DNA from: an uncultured Coriobacteriaceae bacterium
Lineage (GTDB): Bacteria > Actinomycetota > Coriobacteriia > Coriobacteriales > Atopobiaceae
NCBI GenBank assembly: GCA_902772085.1
Contig: CACXZL010000014.1
Span: forward strand, 1 to 14,286
Direction of reading: 5' to 3'
DNA length: 14,286 bases
A model generated the notes under the pieces. The model was not told the origin of the DNA, searched no databases, and saw only the letters and a list, made by a program, of their open reading frames with translations. The position numbers and the translations under genes were made by a program. Below are positions 1 through 6,958 of the stretch, piece after piece; the stretch's first letter is position 1; each line of letters starts with the position of its first letter.

Positions 1-25
1 TGGCCTTGCGCCAAACGAGGGATAC

Positions 26-316
26 ATGCTTCCAAACAGCAAGGTTCTCAAATTCGAAGCAATTCAGCCAGAGGACATGACCGATGAGAAGGTGCAGGAT
101 GCGCTTTCGTGGGCACGCAAGGACGAGGAGTCCGGCGTAGACGTCGGCAAGCTCGAAGACGCCATAAAGAAGCGGCGCGAGTCAGCTGAGAAGCCTCAAG
201 AGGGACAGGGTACGCAACCCGATGCAGAGGCCAAGCCAGAGGGAGAGGCCGATCCAGAAGAGTCTGTCGAGCAACCTGAGCAACCCACCGAAGAGAACGC
301 CAACAACCCAGAATGA
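26..316 (+). CDS. Acidic hypothetical protein, or C-terminal end of a larger protein cut by the window
   Basis: I do not recognise this protein. From the ATG at 26 it is 96 residues: a short charged, probably helical N-terminal half (residues 1-52) followed by a low-complexity Glu/Pro/Gln-rich tail (about 53-96) with repeated EQPE/EEN-type runs. It has no membrane segment and no cysteine. The start is uncertain: a GAGG lies 5 nt before the ATG, which supports a start here, but the frame is open back to base 2 with no stop, so this could equally be the acidic tail of a longer upstream gene. A weak terminator-like hairpin follows the stop, so the transcription unit probably ends here. Such tails are usually disordered; no function is assigned. 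Confidence 0.5.
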   Translation: MLPNSKVLKFEAIQPEDMTDEKVQDALSWARKDEESGVDVGKLEDAIKKRRESAEKPQEGQGTQPDAEAKPEGEADPEESVEQPEQPTEENANNPE

Positions 317-333
317 GAATACATTTCAGTCAA

Positions 334-357
334 AGAGAGGCTTAGGCACCTCTTTAT
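334..357 (+). terminator. Weak hairpin terminator after the acidic ORF
   Basis: A 7-bp stem (334-340 with 349-355, one G-T pair) with an 8-nt loop starts 18 nt after the stop at 316. The 3' arm ends in TTT followed by ATTGAAAA, so the T-tract is poor. It lies between the ORF and the tRNA promoter, where a terminator is expected. Confidence 0.4.
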
Positions 358-378
358 TGAAAATGTTGGATTTGAGGG

Positions 379-407
379 TTGCGCAAGTGCGGTTGTTCGC
401 GTAATAT
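379..407 (+). promoter_or_regulatory. Candidate promoter of the tRNA-Thr gene
   Basis: A -35-like TTGCGC (379-384) and a -10 TAATAT (402-407) are separated by 17 bp. The predicted start near 413-415 is a few bases before the mature tRNA end at 420. An overlapping TATACT (405-410) could serve as an alternative -10. Confidence 0.45.
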
Positions 408-419
408 ACTAACTTGCAA

Positions 420-495
420 GCCAGCTTAGCTCAGTCGGTAGAGCACCGCTCTCGTAAAGCGGGGGTCATCAGTTCAAGTCTGATAGCTGGCTCCA
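420..495 (+). tRNA. tRNA-Thr (anticodon CGT), CCA encoded
   Basis: It folds as a full cloverleaf. The acceptor stem GCCAGCT (420-426) pairs perfectly with AGCTGGC (485-491). The D arm is GCTC/GAGC. The anticodon stem CCGCT/AGCGG carries the loop CTCGTAA, giving anticodon CGT, which reads ACG (Thr). The T arm is ATCAG/CTGAT with the TTCAAGT loop. The discriminator base is T (492) and CCA (493-495) is encoded in the DNA. It is a single gene with no other tRNA nearby, with its own promoter and terminator. Confidence 0.97.
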
Positions 496-505
496 GGTAT
501 TGTCG

Positions 506-540
506 CAGGTCAAGCCATGGATATGGTTTGACCTGTTTTT
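506..540 (+). terminator. Rho-independent terminator of tRNA-Thr
   Basis: A 13-bp stem (506-518 with 523-535, one G-T pair) with the 4-nt loop GGAT is followed directly by TTTTT (536-540). It begins 10 nt after the CCA end of the tRNA. This is a classical intrinsic terminator. Confidence 0.9.
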
Positions 541-564
541 ATCTGGTCATGTGTCCCGCACGAT

Positions 565-605
565 GATACGAGCTATCTGGAATTTGATACGAGCTATCTG
601 GAATT
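565..605. repeat. 21-bp tandem duplication in a gene-free gap
   Basis: Two copies of a unit starting GATACGAGCTATCTGG lie head to tail at 565-585 and 586-606; the first 20 bases are identical and the 21st differs (T/C). They sit in the 541-817 gap, which holds no convincing gene and looks more AT-rich than its surroundings. The only ORF there runs into the 3' end of the ABC ATPase gene and resembles nothing. Confidence 0.8.
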
Positions 606-817
606 CAAGACGCGCTCGATGACGAGAAGATGCCGGCAGAGGGTTCTGTTCTTCACGTATCGATGAGAGCAGCTTAACATAGCACACCGTATACACTGCT
701 CATCCTTCCGTCTATGCCAGTAAAGCATTATACACAGGGGCTCGAGATCATAGCGTGCGGCGATCAAAAGGCCGTGAAAAGCCAATGGGGAGCGCGACGG
801 GTTGCCCCGACGGCACC

Positions 818-2074
818 TCACTCCAGCACCAAGTCGGGAAAACGGATGTGCCCCCAGTTCACGGGATTCCAGATGAACCCAGAATCGCTGCCGACCAGCT
901 CGAAGTCCAAACCCCTGACGCAGTCCAGAGTCGTATTTGAGCCGAGGGAATCCGTCGTAAACAGAATGTAGTTCGACGTGTACCCACCCGGGACAAGGCC
1001 CGAGGAGTCCAGCACAAACGTCGCCTCCTCGCCCAGCTCGTCCTCTCTCGCGTTTATCCCAAAGCCGCAGGCGGTCCCGATGATGGTCCTGTCGGGCTTC
1101 TTTACCTCGACGCGCAGGCAGACGTTGTCCACATGGCGCTCCGACTGCCAGCGGATTCTCATTCTTATCTTGCTTGACGCGACCTGGAAATAGCTCTGGT
1201 TTACGAACTCCACGGATCGGATTCGCACGACCTGTCCGCAGGACCAGCGTAGCTCGGGATGTCTCTGATAGTCGATCTTCCAGTCTCCGGAAAGATTCAT
1301 CCCAGAGTAGACTCCGATTCCCTCCTCCACGTCCCCGTCATACACGACCTTCCCGTGGCTCAAGACGACGACGCGCTTGCAGAGCTGGCGTATGGTGCTC
1401 ATGTTGTGGGAGACGTAGAGAACGGTGCGCCCCTCAGCCTTGGACACGTCAACCATCTTCTCGATGCACTTGTTTTGAAACGCCATGTCGCCCACCGCGA
1501 GCACCTCGTCCATGATCATGATCTCGCTGTTGAGGTGCGCGGCGACGGAGAAGGCCAGCTTGACGTACATGCCGCTGGAATACCGCTTGACCGGCGTGTC
1601 GATGAACTGACGAACCTCGGAGAAGTCGATGATGTCCTCGATCTTGGCATCGATCTCCTTCTTTGTCATGCCGAGGATCGCGCCGTTCATGTAGATGTTT
1701 TCCCTGCCGGTAAGCTCCCCATGGAAGCCGGTGCCGACCTCCAGCATGGACGCCACGCGACCGTTCAGGTATATGCGGCCAGCAGAGGGCGCGGTGATGC
1801 GAGTGATCAGCTTCAGCAGGGTAGACTTGCCCGCGCCGTTGTGGCCGATGAGACCCACGCGCTCCCCCTTCTTCACCTCAAGGGAAACGTTGTCCAGCGC
1901 CGTGAAGACCTCGCCGTCCGCATGACTCCGGGCGCCAATCTTTCTCGTCGGATCTTCCAGGCCGCGTCGCTTCGCCCTCCTGCGCTGCAGCTCTTCCCTG
2001 AGTGTCGTCCCGCCAATCTGGCCAAGCCGATATGTCTTGGAGACACCGTCGATCTTCAGCATGCTTTCTTCCAT
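818..2074 (-). CDS. ABC exporter ATP-binding protein, Wzt/TagH type (polysaccharide or teichoic acid export)
   Basis: This is the cytoplasmic ATPase that powers export of a lipid-linked glycan through the partner permease encoded just upstream. Residues about 5-255 form the nucleotide-binding domain: Walker A GHNGAGKST (77-85), the Wzt-typical MLEVGTGFHGELTGREN stretch in the Q-loop area (110-126), signature YSSGM (165-169), Walker B IMIMDE (185-190) and the H-loop SHN (222-224). Residues about 265-418 are a beta-rich extension resembling the Wzt C-terminal domain, which in O-antigen transporters binds the glycan end; TagH lacks that particular domain. The start at 2074 has GAGG about 8 nt upstream; an ATG at residue 5 is an alternative. 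It begins 10 bp after the permease stop, so the two form an operon. No glycosyltransferase is in the window, so the substrate is unknown. Confidence 0.92.
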   Translation of the reverse strand: MEESMLKIDGVSKTYRLGQIGGTTLREELQRRRAKRRGLEDPTRKIGARSHADGEVFTALDNVSLEVKKGERVGLIGHNGAGKSTLLKLITRITAPSAGRIYLNGRVASMLEVGTGFHGELTGRENIYMNGAILGMTKKEIDAKIEDIIDFSEVRQFIDTPVKRYSSGMYVKLAFSVAAHLNSEIMIMDEVLAVGDMAFQNKCIEKMVDVSKAEGRTVLYVSHNMSTIRQLCKRVVVLSHGKVVYDGDVEEGIGVYSGMNLSGDWKIDYQRHPELRWSCGQVVRIRSVEFVNQSYFQVASSKIRMRIRWQSERHVDNVCLRVEVKKPDRTIIGTACGFGINAREDELGEEATFVLDSSGLVPGGYTSNYILFTTDSLGSNTTLDCVRGLDFELVGSDSGFIWNPVNWGHIRFPDLVLE

Positions 2075-2084
2075 CCGCCCATCC

Positions 2085-2954
2085 TCAGATCGTGTCCATG
2101 AACGTGCGCTCGATGCGACTAAACAGGACGAGTCCCGTCACAAAAACGGCGATGCTCACGCCCCAACTGATCAAATAATAGCCCAGGTCGAAATAGCCGA
2201 ATCCAAACACCGCGTAGCGGAAGGTGGTGATGATGGGCGTCACGGGATTGAGCATATACAACCCCGTCCATCTCGCAGGCACAAGCTGGAGACCGTAGGC
2301 GATGGGACAGGCATACTGCCAGAGCTGGAGGCCGAAGTCCACGAGCATCGAAAGGTCGCGGTACTTCGTGGTCGCCGCCGATATGATGGTGCCGCAGCCC
2401 ACCGAGAGTACCATCATCTGGAGCAGCAGGAGCGGAAGCAGGAGGGGCATCGGCGAGAGGCGGATACTCGTGCCGCCCCTGATGAGGAAGAAGGCCCATA
2501 CGGCAAGAAACAGGGCGAATTGGATGCCAAAGGTGATCAGCCGCGAAAAGGCGGTGGCGATGGGCGATACCAGACGAGGATAGTACACCTTCCCCATAAT
2601 GCCCCGGTTGCTCAGGAACGTGCTTGAGGTGGAATTCAGGGTGCTGGAGAAGTAGCTCCAGCAGACGTTGCCGATCATGTAGAACAAGAACCCCGGAACG
2701 ACGTAGTCGCCCTCGACGTCCGCGGTGGTGAGATTGGCCAGGTTCCCGAAGACGATCGTGAAGACCACGGTAGTCAGCAGCGGCTGGATCAGCGCCCACA
2801 GCGGCCCCAATACCGTCTGCTTGTACTTCGTGGTGAAGTCCCTCTTCACAAAGAGGAAAATGAGGTCACGGTACTGCAAGGTCTCCTTCAGGTGGAGGTC
2901 AAACAGCTTGTGCTCGGAAGTAATTACGGTTTTGTATTTCTGCGTCTGGTTCAC
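2085..2954 (-). CDS. ABC-2 type permease, Wzm/TagG family polysaccharide exporter
   Basis: This is the integral-membrane half of the exporter, 289 residues, the usual family length. The N-terminal cytoplasmic part (residues about 12-45) reads like other Wzm/TagG proteins: a FDLHLKET and QYRDLIFLFVKRDF stretch, then KYKQTVLGPLWALIQPLL, the conserved entry into the first membrane helix. About six hydrophobic segments follow, and the last cytoplasmic tail is short and basic (FSRIERTFMDTI). The start is GTG at 2954; an in-frame TGA lies just upstream and a GAGG sits about 9 nt before it, so no earlier start is possible. It is first in a two-gene operon with the ATPase. A TATACT on the minus strand (3040-3045) is a possible -10, without a convincing -35. 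Confidence 0.93.
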   Translation of the reverse strand: MNQTQKYKTVITSEHKLFDLHLKETLQYRDLIFLFVKRDFTTKYKQTVLGPLWALIQPLLTTVVFTIVFGNLANLTTADVEGDYVVPGFLFYMIGNVCWSYFSSTLNSTSSTFLSNRGIMGKVYYPRLVSPIATAFSRLITFGIQFALFLAVWAFFLIRGGTSIRLSPMPLLLPLLLLQMMVLSVGCGTIISAATTKYRDLSMLVDFGLQLWQYACPIAYGLQLVPARWTGLYMLNPVTPIITTFRYAVFGFGYFDLGYYLISWGVSIAVFVTGLVLFSRIERTFMDTI

Positions 2955-3063
2955 GCCTCATTGCCTCGGACTCTACTGGCTGGTGCATCATTCGCTCAAC
3001 GATGTACACCCTCGCGAAAAACATGTTACTCCATAAGTCAGTATATCCTAAAGCTCTTTGCGC

Positions 3064-3876
3064 TTACATGAGGTTCCTCAAGGTGCGGCACACGAGACGC
3101 TCGAACTGGGACGCATAGTTGCCGGCAACATCGAGCACCGTCTGATGCGACACGCCCGCTGCGCCGGCGAGGTTTGACGCCAGCGTAAGCCCCAAGACGC
3201 TCATGCCGAGCGCATGCGCCTGGATGGCCTCGAGCACCACAGAGAAGCCGACGTACGTGGCACCCAGCGCACCCAGAGCGCGTACCTCCGCCGGCGTCTC
3301 GAAGCTCGGCCCGAGCACGCCCGCGAGAACCCCTTCGCTGAGGGCTATCCGCTCGTCCTCGGCCGCCTTGCGAGCAATGCCCCGCAACCGCTGGGAATAG
3401 ACCTCGTTCATGCTCACAAACTCATAGCTTGTGCCATCGCCAGCAGAAGCGTCTTCGCTCCATCCCACCAGAGGGTTCGTACCCGTGAGATTGATGTGGT
3501 CGGTTATGAGACCCAGGCCCACCTCGGCTTTTCCCGGTATGGCGCCCGTCGCGCACGCAAAGACGATGGTTCTGCAACCCAGACGATGCGCATGCCGCAC
3601 AACCGAGGTAACCCCCCATGCATCGTAACCCTGATACAGGTGCACGCGGCCCGGATACACCACCACGGGAACGCCCCCTACGGTGCCAACCGTCGCCTCA
3701 AACACGTGGCCGCTCACCGGCTGCGCCGACTGCGGGAAGCCCGGTATCTCCTTATAGGGAATACGACGGACCGGCTTTACCAGACCAGAAAGTTGGCCAA
3801 GCCCAGATCCCAGCACGATCGCGACAGGATGTTCCACCGACGGCCTGACCTCACGGCTCTCGCTCATAGTAGCCAT
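3064..3876 (-). CDS. punA: Purine nucleoside phosphorylase (trimeric PNP family)
   Basis: It cleaves purine nucleosides with phosphate to free base and ribose-1-phosphate in purine salvage, in the cytosol. With the start at 3876 it is 270 residues, the normal length; AAGGGG lies 5 nt upstream of this ATG. The reading frame continues upstream to 4017, but those 47 residues do not look like PNP. Visible family motifs: phosphate loop GSGLG (23-27), YPGRVHLYQGY (74-84) with the catalytic His, GPSFET (189-194) with the base-contacting Glu, and a SN pair (234-235) with the purine-binding Asn. Oddities: the usual TNAAGG near residue 110 is ACATGA, and the GMS motif is GFS (210-212), so substrate preference may differ from the standard enzyme. 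It is a single gene, divergent from the plus-strand gene at 4138. Confidence 0.92.
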   Translation of the reverse strand: MATMSESREVRPSVEHPVAIVLGSGLGQLSGLVKPVRRIPYKEIPGFPQSAQPVSGHVFEATVGTVGGVPVVVYPGRVHLYQGYDAWGVTSVVRHAHRLGCRTIVFACATGAIPGKAEVGLGLITDHINLTGTNPLVGWSEDASAGDGTSYEFVSMNEVYSQRLRGIARKAAEDERIALSEGVLAGVLGPSFETPAEVRALGALGATYVGFSVVLEAIQAHALGMSVLGLTLASNLAGAAGVSHQTVLDVAGNYASQFERLVCRTLRNLM

Positions 3877-3904
3877 AGCAACCCCTTCGATCGCACAATA
3901 CCTC

Positions 3905-3919
3905 TCATAGCGTCTATGA
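3905..3919. promoter_or_regulatory. Inverted repeat in the leader of the PNP gene
   Basis: TCATAG (3905-3910) and CTATGA (3914-3919) form a perfect 6-bp dyad around CGT, 28 bp upstream of the PNP start codon. It overlaps TATATC/TATCAT sequences that could be the -10 on the minus strand, so an operator is possible. No regulator can be named. Confidence 0.3.
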
Positions 3920-4084
3920 TATACAAGAACGGAGACATTGAAAGTCTCGTGAACGCATCTCGCGACAGGCGGCAGAAGGATATGCCCAAAACAGCCCATC
4001 GTAGGCCGTGCTTTCATCCCTTTCTCAGTCCAACAGAAGCTTTTTCTACAAAATGCGTATTACCCCTTGCAAGCAGGAGCAAAT

Positions 4085-4124
4085 CTTGCTTTTATTGAGG
4101 AGCTTTACATCCTCGAGAAGCAAG
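4085..4124 (+). promoter_or_regulatory. Extended hairpin or operator just upstream of the 4138 gene
   Basis: Two nested stems: CTTGCTT (4085-4091) pairs with AAGCAAG (4118-4124), and TTGAGGA (4095-4101) pairs with TCCTCGA (4110-4116, one G-T pair), around the loop GCTTTACA. It ends 3 nt before the GGAG ribosome binding site (4128-4131). There is no T-tract, so it is not a standard terminator. A possible promoter (TTGCAA 4067-4072, TTTTAT 4090-4095, 17-bp spacing) would place the -10 inside the dyad, which fits an operator as well as a leader hairpin. Confidence 0.5.
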
Positions 4125-4137
4125 TCTGGAGAAATAT

Positions 4138-4728
4138 ATGCCGACTGAACAAAAGAAAACCGAGATAACCCCGCAGGCACGCGACGCCCTTATCAAGATG
4201 CTCAAGGGCACCAATCGCAAGCTTCGCCAAGAGTCCTCACGCACGTTGGCCGAAGCAGCTCGCCAAGACGTAACGATGCTGCTCGACAAGGTCGACGTAT
4301 TCATAGAGGCGCTATCGCTACCAGAGGCACAGACTCGTTGGGAGTGCCTAGACGTGCTTTCCGAGGTGGCAAAGGAGAAGCCCGAGGCCGTGCTCGACGC
4401 GTTCGCCGGCGCAGAAGAATCGCTCTTTGACGATGGCTCGGCATCCGCTCGCCTCGCCGCATTTCGTTTTCTCACACGCTACGGCTCTATCGACCCCGCA
4501 TGCGCCACGAGGGCGTGGCCGCTTATAAGCGAGGCGGTGCAATGCTATCATGGTGATCCCGAATATCGTGAAATGCTTATCTGCCTCAAGGATTTCGCTC
4601 GCGGTAATTTGGGCGAAGACGTAAAGAAGCAGCTCGTAGACCGTATGGAGTTTGATGCGACCACCGGTCGGGGTTTCATGCGCGCATACTCAACCGAAAT
4701 CTGTTCCATCGCGATGGGAGAGGAATAG
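4138..4728 (+). CDS. HEAT-like alpha-helical protein of unknown function
   Basis: This is a 196-residue soluble protein with no signal peptide, membrane segment or catalytic motif that I can see. It reads as consecutive amphipathic helix pairs with the HEAT/ARM-like spacing of Leu/Ala: about 15-45 (alignable to 'LIKML... LRQESSRTLAEAA'), 50-83 ('WECLDVLSEVAKEKPEAV') and 95-155. Such folds usually mediate protein-protein contacts. The start has GGAG 7 nt upstream of the ATG. The stop is 4 bp before the next ORF, which is anchored in the membrane, so the two are probably co-transcribed and may work together. The function is unknown; the HEAT-like call rests on helical periodicity, not on a database match. 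Confidence 0.8.
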   Translation: MPTEQKKTEITPQARDALIKMLKGTNRKLRQESSRTLAEAARQDVTMLLDKVDVFIEALSLPEAQTRWECLDVLSEVAKEKPEAVLDAFAGAEESLFDDGSASARLAAFRFLTRYGSIDPACATRAWPLISEAVQCYHGDPEYREMLICLKDFARGNLGEDVKKQLVDRMEFDATTGRGFMRAYSTEICSIAMGEE

Positions 4729-4732
4729 CCGC

Positions 4733-5716
4733 ATGGATGAATGGGGCCCAGCGGAAATCGAAGAAGGTATTGGCGGCGAAGGCGCTGGCGAGCAGAGAGG
4801 CGGTCGCCGCTTCAGCACACGCGTACAGCGCCAGGAGCGCTATCGCAAGCGCGCACGGCGCGCCCATGCCGTTCGTACCATCTTGATTGTGCTGATTGCC
4901 CTTGTGGCCGGAACCGCCCTGGGAACGTTTGTGGTCGCTCCTCTACTTCCAGCGGGCTCCGTTTCCTCCGTGACTAGGCTTTTCACACCGGTAAAAGGCC
5001 ACGCAAGCGTTGGCGAGGCGGATCTCGACAAGACCCTCGGCACCTACGTCTGCAACGGGGTGCGTACTGAAGTGACGGTACGTGAGGCCATAGAACAAAA
5101 CACCTCAGTGGAGACGGCGCGCAACTCAGACGGCACCTACGACATCCCGAGCGCCGATACCGTACTTGCCATCGCACGCAATCGCCTGCTCTTGCAAGAG
5201 GCCGAGTCGCGCGGCATCACCGCCACCGACGCCGATGTCGTCGCATATGCGAAGGAAGTATGGCAAACCGAAGACGTCGCGGTGATCGCCGCAAGCTACG
5301 GCATGGCCGAAGACAAGGCGCGCGCGTTTCTCGGCGAATCCGCCACCATCAAGAAGCTCCGTGACGCCGTTGCCGCCCAGACGCCCGCCCAGAAAACCGT
5401 CCCCCCGATCGCACCGGAGGCGGGCAAGGAAAACGAGCCCATGCAGACGTACGCCGACTACATACTAGCTCTCATGGGCGACGAATGGGACGCAAAGGGC
5501 AATACGTGGGCGCGCGAAGACGGTCCGTACCACGAGCGCATGAAGAACTTCACCATATCAAATGACGGAGCCACGTATTCGGCGGCGCAGGAAGCATATG
5601 CCGTTGCCCAGACACTCGAGGCAACGGCAAATCAGCAAGACTCCACAGCGTGGACGAGCTTTGTAAACGGAATCCTTGCAGACGCGTCCATCGAGATAAA
5701 CACCTTGGTTGCGTGA
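4733..5716 (+). CDS. Membrane-anchored protein with SurA-N-like (foldase/chaperone) extracytoplasmic region
   Basis: It is 327 residues long. Residues 1-47 are cytoplasmic: an acidic Gly-rich start, then a strongly basic stretch (about 21-48). One membrane helix follows (about 49-71), and the rest lies outside the cell. Residues about 140-212 resemble the SurA/PrsA N-terminal chaperone domain: 'AIARNRLLLQEAESRGITATDADV' followed by helices and 'ATIKKLRDAV'. No parvulin peptidyl-prolyl isomerase domain is visible, so this would be a chaperone-type protein without isomerase activity. A Pro/Glu-rich linker (about 215-237) leads to a helical C-terminal part. The ATG at 4733 has AGAGG 9 nt upstream. 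The frame is also open from 4652, inside the previous gene, but that start has no support. It is the second gene of a pair with the HEAT-like protein. Confidence 0.8.
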   Translation: MDEWGPAEIEEGIGGEGAGEQRGGRRFSTRVQRQERYRKRARRAHAVRTILIVLIALVAGTALGTFVVAPLLPAGSVSSVTRLFTPVKGHASVGEADLDKTLGTYVCNGVRTEVTVREAIEQNTSVETARNSDGTYDIPSADTVLAIARNRLLLQEAESRGITATDADVVAYAKEVWQTEDVAVIAASYGMAEDKARAFLGESATIKKLRDAVAAQTPAQKTVPPIAPEAGKENEPMQTYADYILALMGDEWDAKGNTWAREDGPYHERMKNFTISNDGATYSAAQEAYAVAQTLEATANQQDSTAWTSFVNGILADASIEINTLVA

Positions 5717-5719
5717 ACG

Positions 5720-5782
5720 CTCTCGCGCAGGCGATCACGCACTCTCACGCAGGCGACCACGAGGGGCACCTCCATGGTCGCC
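5720..5782. repeat. Imperfect 20-bp direct repeats running into a hairpin between convergent genes
   Basis: CTCTCGCGCAGGCGATCACG (5720-5739) recurs at 5742-5761 with 2 of 20 bases changed. The second copy feeds a hairpin: GGCGACCA (5752-5759) pairs with TGGTCGCC (5775-5782), with an inner GAGG/CCTC stem (5761-5764 with 5769-5772) around GGCA. It lies between the plus-strand operon ending at 5716 and the minus-strand gene ending at 5873. It has no T-tract but could still limit read-through in both directions. Confidence 0.6.
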
Positions 5783-5813
5783 CGCGTCTGAGGAAACGCC
5801 AGATATGCATGAG

Positions 5814-5836
5814 AGACGAAGGTGCGTCTTCCTTTG
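5814..5836 (+). terminator. Possible weak terminator of the 4138-5716 operon
   Basis: AGACG (5814-5818) pairs with CGTCT (5825-5829) around AAGGTG, followed by TCCTTTG. The stem is only 5 bp and the T-tract is broken, so this is a tentative call. Confidence 0.25.
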
Positions 5837-5872
5837 CCGCGCACAGCCCCCTCCGCTTGCCTGGGCAGTTGT

Positions 5873-6826
5873 TTAGGACACGTTCTTGTCTATGTCCATG
5901 TCCTCCACGCGATTCCAGTCCAAGCCGGCAGCGGTACACGTGGGCTCGTCGGCGTAGAGCAACGACACGGCTTGCGAACCCAGCCTGGCACCTCCGACCT
6001 GGCAGAGCACGTCATAGAGGTTTCGCGCATTGGTCGTACCCGGCAAACTGAGCTCAAGCTCATCCGCTTCGTCCAATGCGAGCGCAAGATCCTTCAACAA
6101 GTGCTCGCACATGAAACGTGGCTTGAAATCGCCCTCCATCGACAGGGGCGCGAGACGTTCCATGGCCGCAGATGCCCCCGTTCCACCCAGTACGAGCTCT
6201 CGCACCTGGCCAGTGTCCAATCCCGCCTGATCCGCCAAAGCGAGCGCCTCCGCATAGCCCACCATGCACGAGGCGAGTGAGATCTGGTTGCAAAGCTTGG
6301 CCACCTGACCAGCGCCGGCTTCGTCAAAATACATGACTTTCGACCCAAACGCCTGAAGCAGCGGAAGGATGGGTTCGGCATCCTGAGCGCTGCAGCCAAG
6401 CATGAGCGTAAGCGTCCCTGCTATGGCGCCTTCCTCACCGCCTGTCACGGGGCAATCCACCGCGTGCTTGTCGCTCACCTCAGCGACGCCGTGTATGTCG
6501 CGAGCGAGCTGAGGAGATGAGGTAGTCAGGTCTATCATCCAGGCCCCCTTGCGCGTCGCGCTCAGCAGGCCGCCTGTGGACAGATACACCTCCTCCACGT
6601 CCTTCGGATAGCCCAGCATGGTAAACACCACGTCGGCATGGCGTACGGCGTCTCCCACCGTGTCCGCCCACGAGGCGCCTCGGTCCAGCAAGGGCTGCGC
6701 TTTCTCCTTGGTGCGGTTGTGCACCGTAAGGCGATACCCCGCGTCCATGAGATGTCCCGCGATTGCCGACCCCATGATGCCGGTGCCGATAAAAGCGATG
6801 TTGCGTATGCGCGTCGAGTTTCTCAT
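5873..6826 (-). CDS. NAD(P)-dependent oxidoreductase, 3-hydroxyisobutyrate dehydrogenase / tartronate semialdehyde reductase family
   Basis: It is a 317-residue beta-hydroxyacid dehydrogenase. The N-terminal Rossmann domain carries the dinucleotide motif GTGIMG (14-19), and the second strand ends in NRT (37-39), where the Arg hints at NADP over NAD. Further family motifs are DLTTSSP (99-105), DCPVTGGEEGAIAGTL (124-139) and the catalytic-Lys motif GQVAKLCNQ (Lys 177). The C-terminal all-helical domain runs from about 170 to 300. The substrate within the family (hydroxyisobutyrate, tartronate semialdehyde, other short hydroxyacids) cannot be read from the sequence. The start at 6826 has AGAGG 8 nt upstream; the frame extends to 6898 without family similarity. 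It is monocistronic: degV ends 132 bp upstream, with a hairpin between. Confidence 0.9.
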   Translation of the reverse strand: MRNSTRIRNIAFIGTGIMGSAIAGHLMDAGYRLTVHNRTKEKAQPLLDRGASWADTVGDAVRHADVVFTMLGYPKDVEEVYLSTGGLLSATRKGAWMIDLTTSSPQLARDIHGVAEVSDKHAVDCPVTGGEEGAIAGTLTLMLGCSAQDAEPILPLLQAFGSKVMYFDEAGAGQVAKLCNQISLASCMVGYAEALALADQAGLDTGQVRELVLGGTGASAAMERLAPLSMEGDFKPRFMCEHLLKDLALALDEADELELSLPGTTNARNLYDVLCQVGGARLGSQAVSLLYADEPTCTAAGLDWNRVEDMDIDKNVS

Positions 6827-6862
6827 CGTGTTTTCCTCTCGTTTTGGTCGGATGCCACTGCC

Positions 6863-6868
6863 AGTATA
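6863..6868 (-). promoter_or_regulatory. Candidate -10 of the oxidoreductase gene
   Basis: TATACT on the minus strand lies 36 bp upstream of the start codon at 6826. No good -35 stands at 16-18 bp, so only the -10 is suggested. Confidence 0.3.
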
Positions 6869-6892
6869 AAGAAGATGCAGATTGACAGATAA

Positions 6893-6929
6893 GGGCACAC
6901 AAAAAGGTATAGGTCCCTTTCGTGTGCCC
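6893..6929 (-). terminator. Long hairpin between degV and the oxidoreductase gene
   Basis: GGGCACAC (6893-6900) and GTGTGCCC (6922-6929) pair perfectly. The stem continues inward through the A/T-rich arms (AAAAAGG against CCCTTTC, with one mismatch-like C/A position) to a short loop. In the minus direction it follows the degV stop (6959) by about 30 nt, the right place for a terminator, but the bases after it (TTATCTG) are only moderately T-rich. Confidence 0.5.
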
Positions 6930-6958
6930 CTCTTGCAGAACGCGCATGGGCGTTGCCC

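Noticed and set aside
594..821. A 75-codon minus-strand frame left of the ABC ATPase
   Set aside because: It has no ribosome binding site of note and no recognisable sequence, and it overlaps the end of the ATPase gene.
818..870. A terminator after the ABC ATPase gene
   Set aside because: Only short GC pairings (a GCAA-looped 4-bp stem near 800) without a T-tract could be found to its left, so none is called.
1259..2101. A 280-codon plus-strand frame opposite the ABC ATPase
   Set aside because: It mirrors the ATPase coding sequence; no domain is visible.
3214..4098. A 294-codon plus-strand frame opposite PNP
   Set aside because: It is antisense to a well-supported PNP gene and has biased Arg/His composition.
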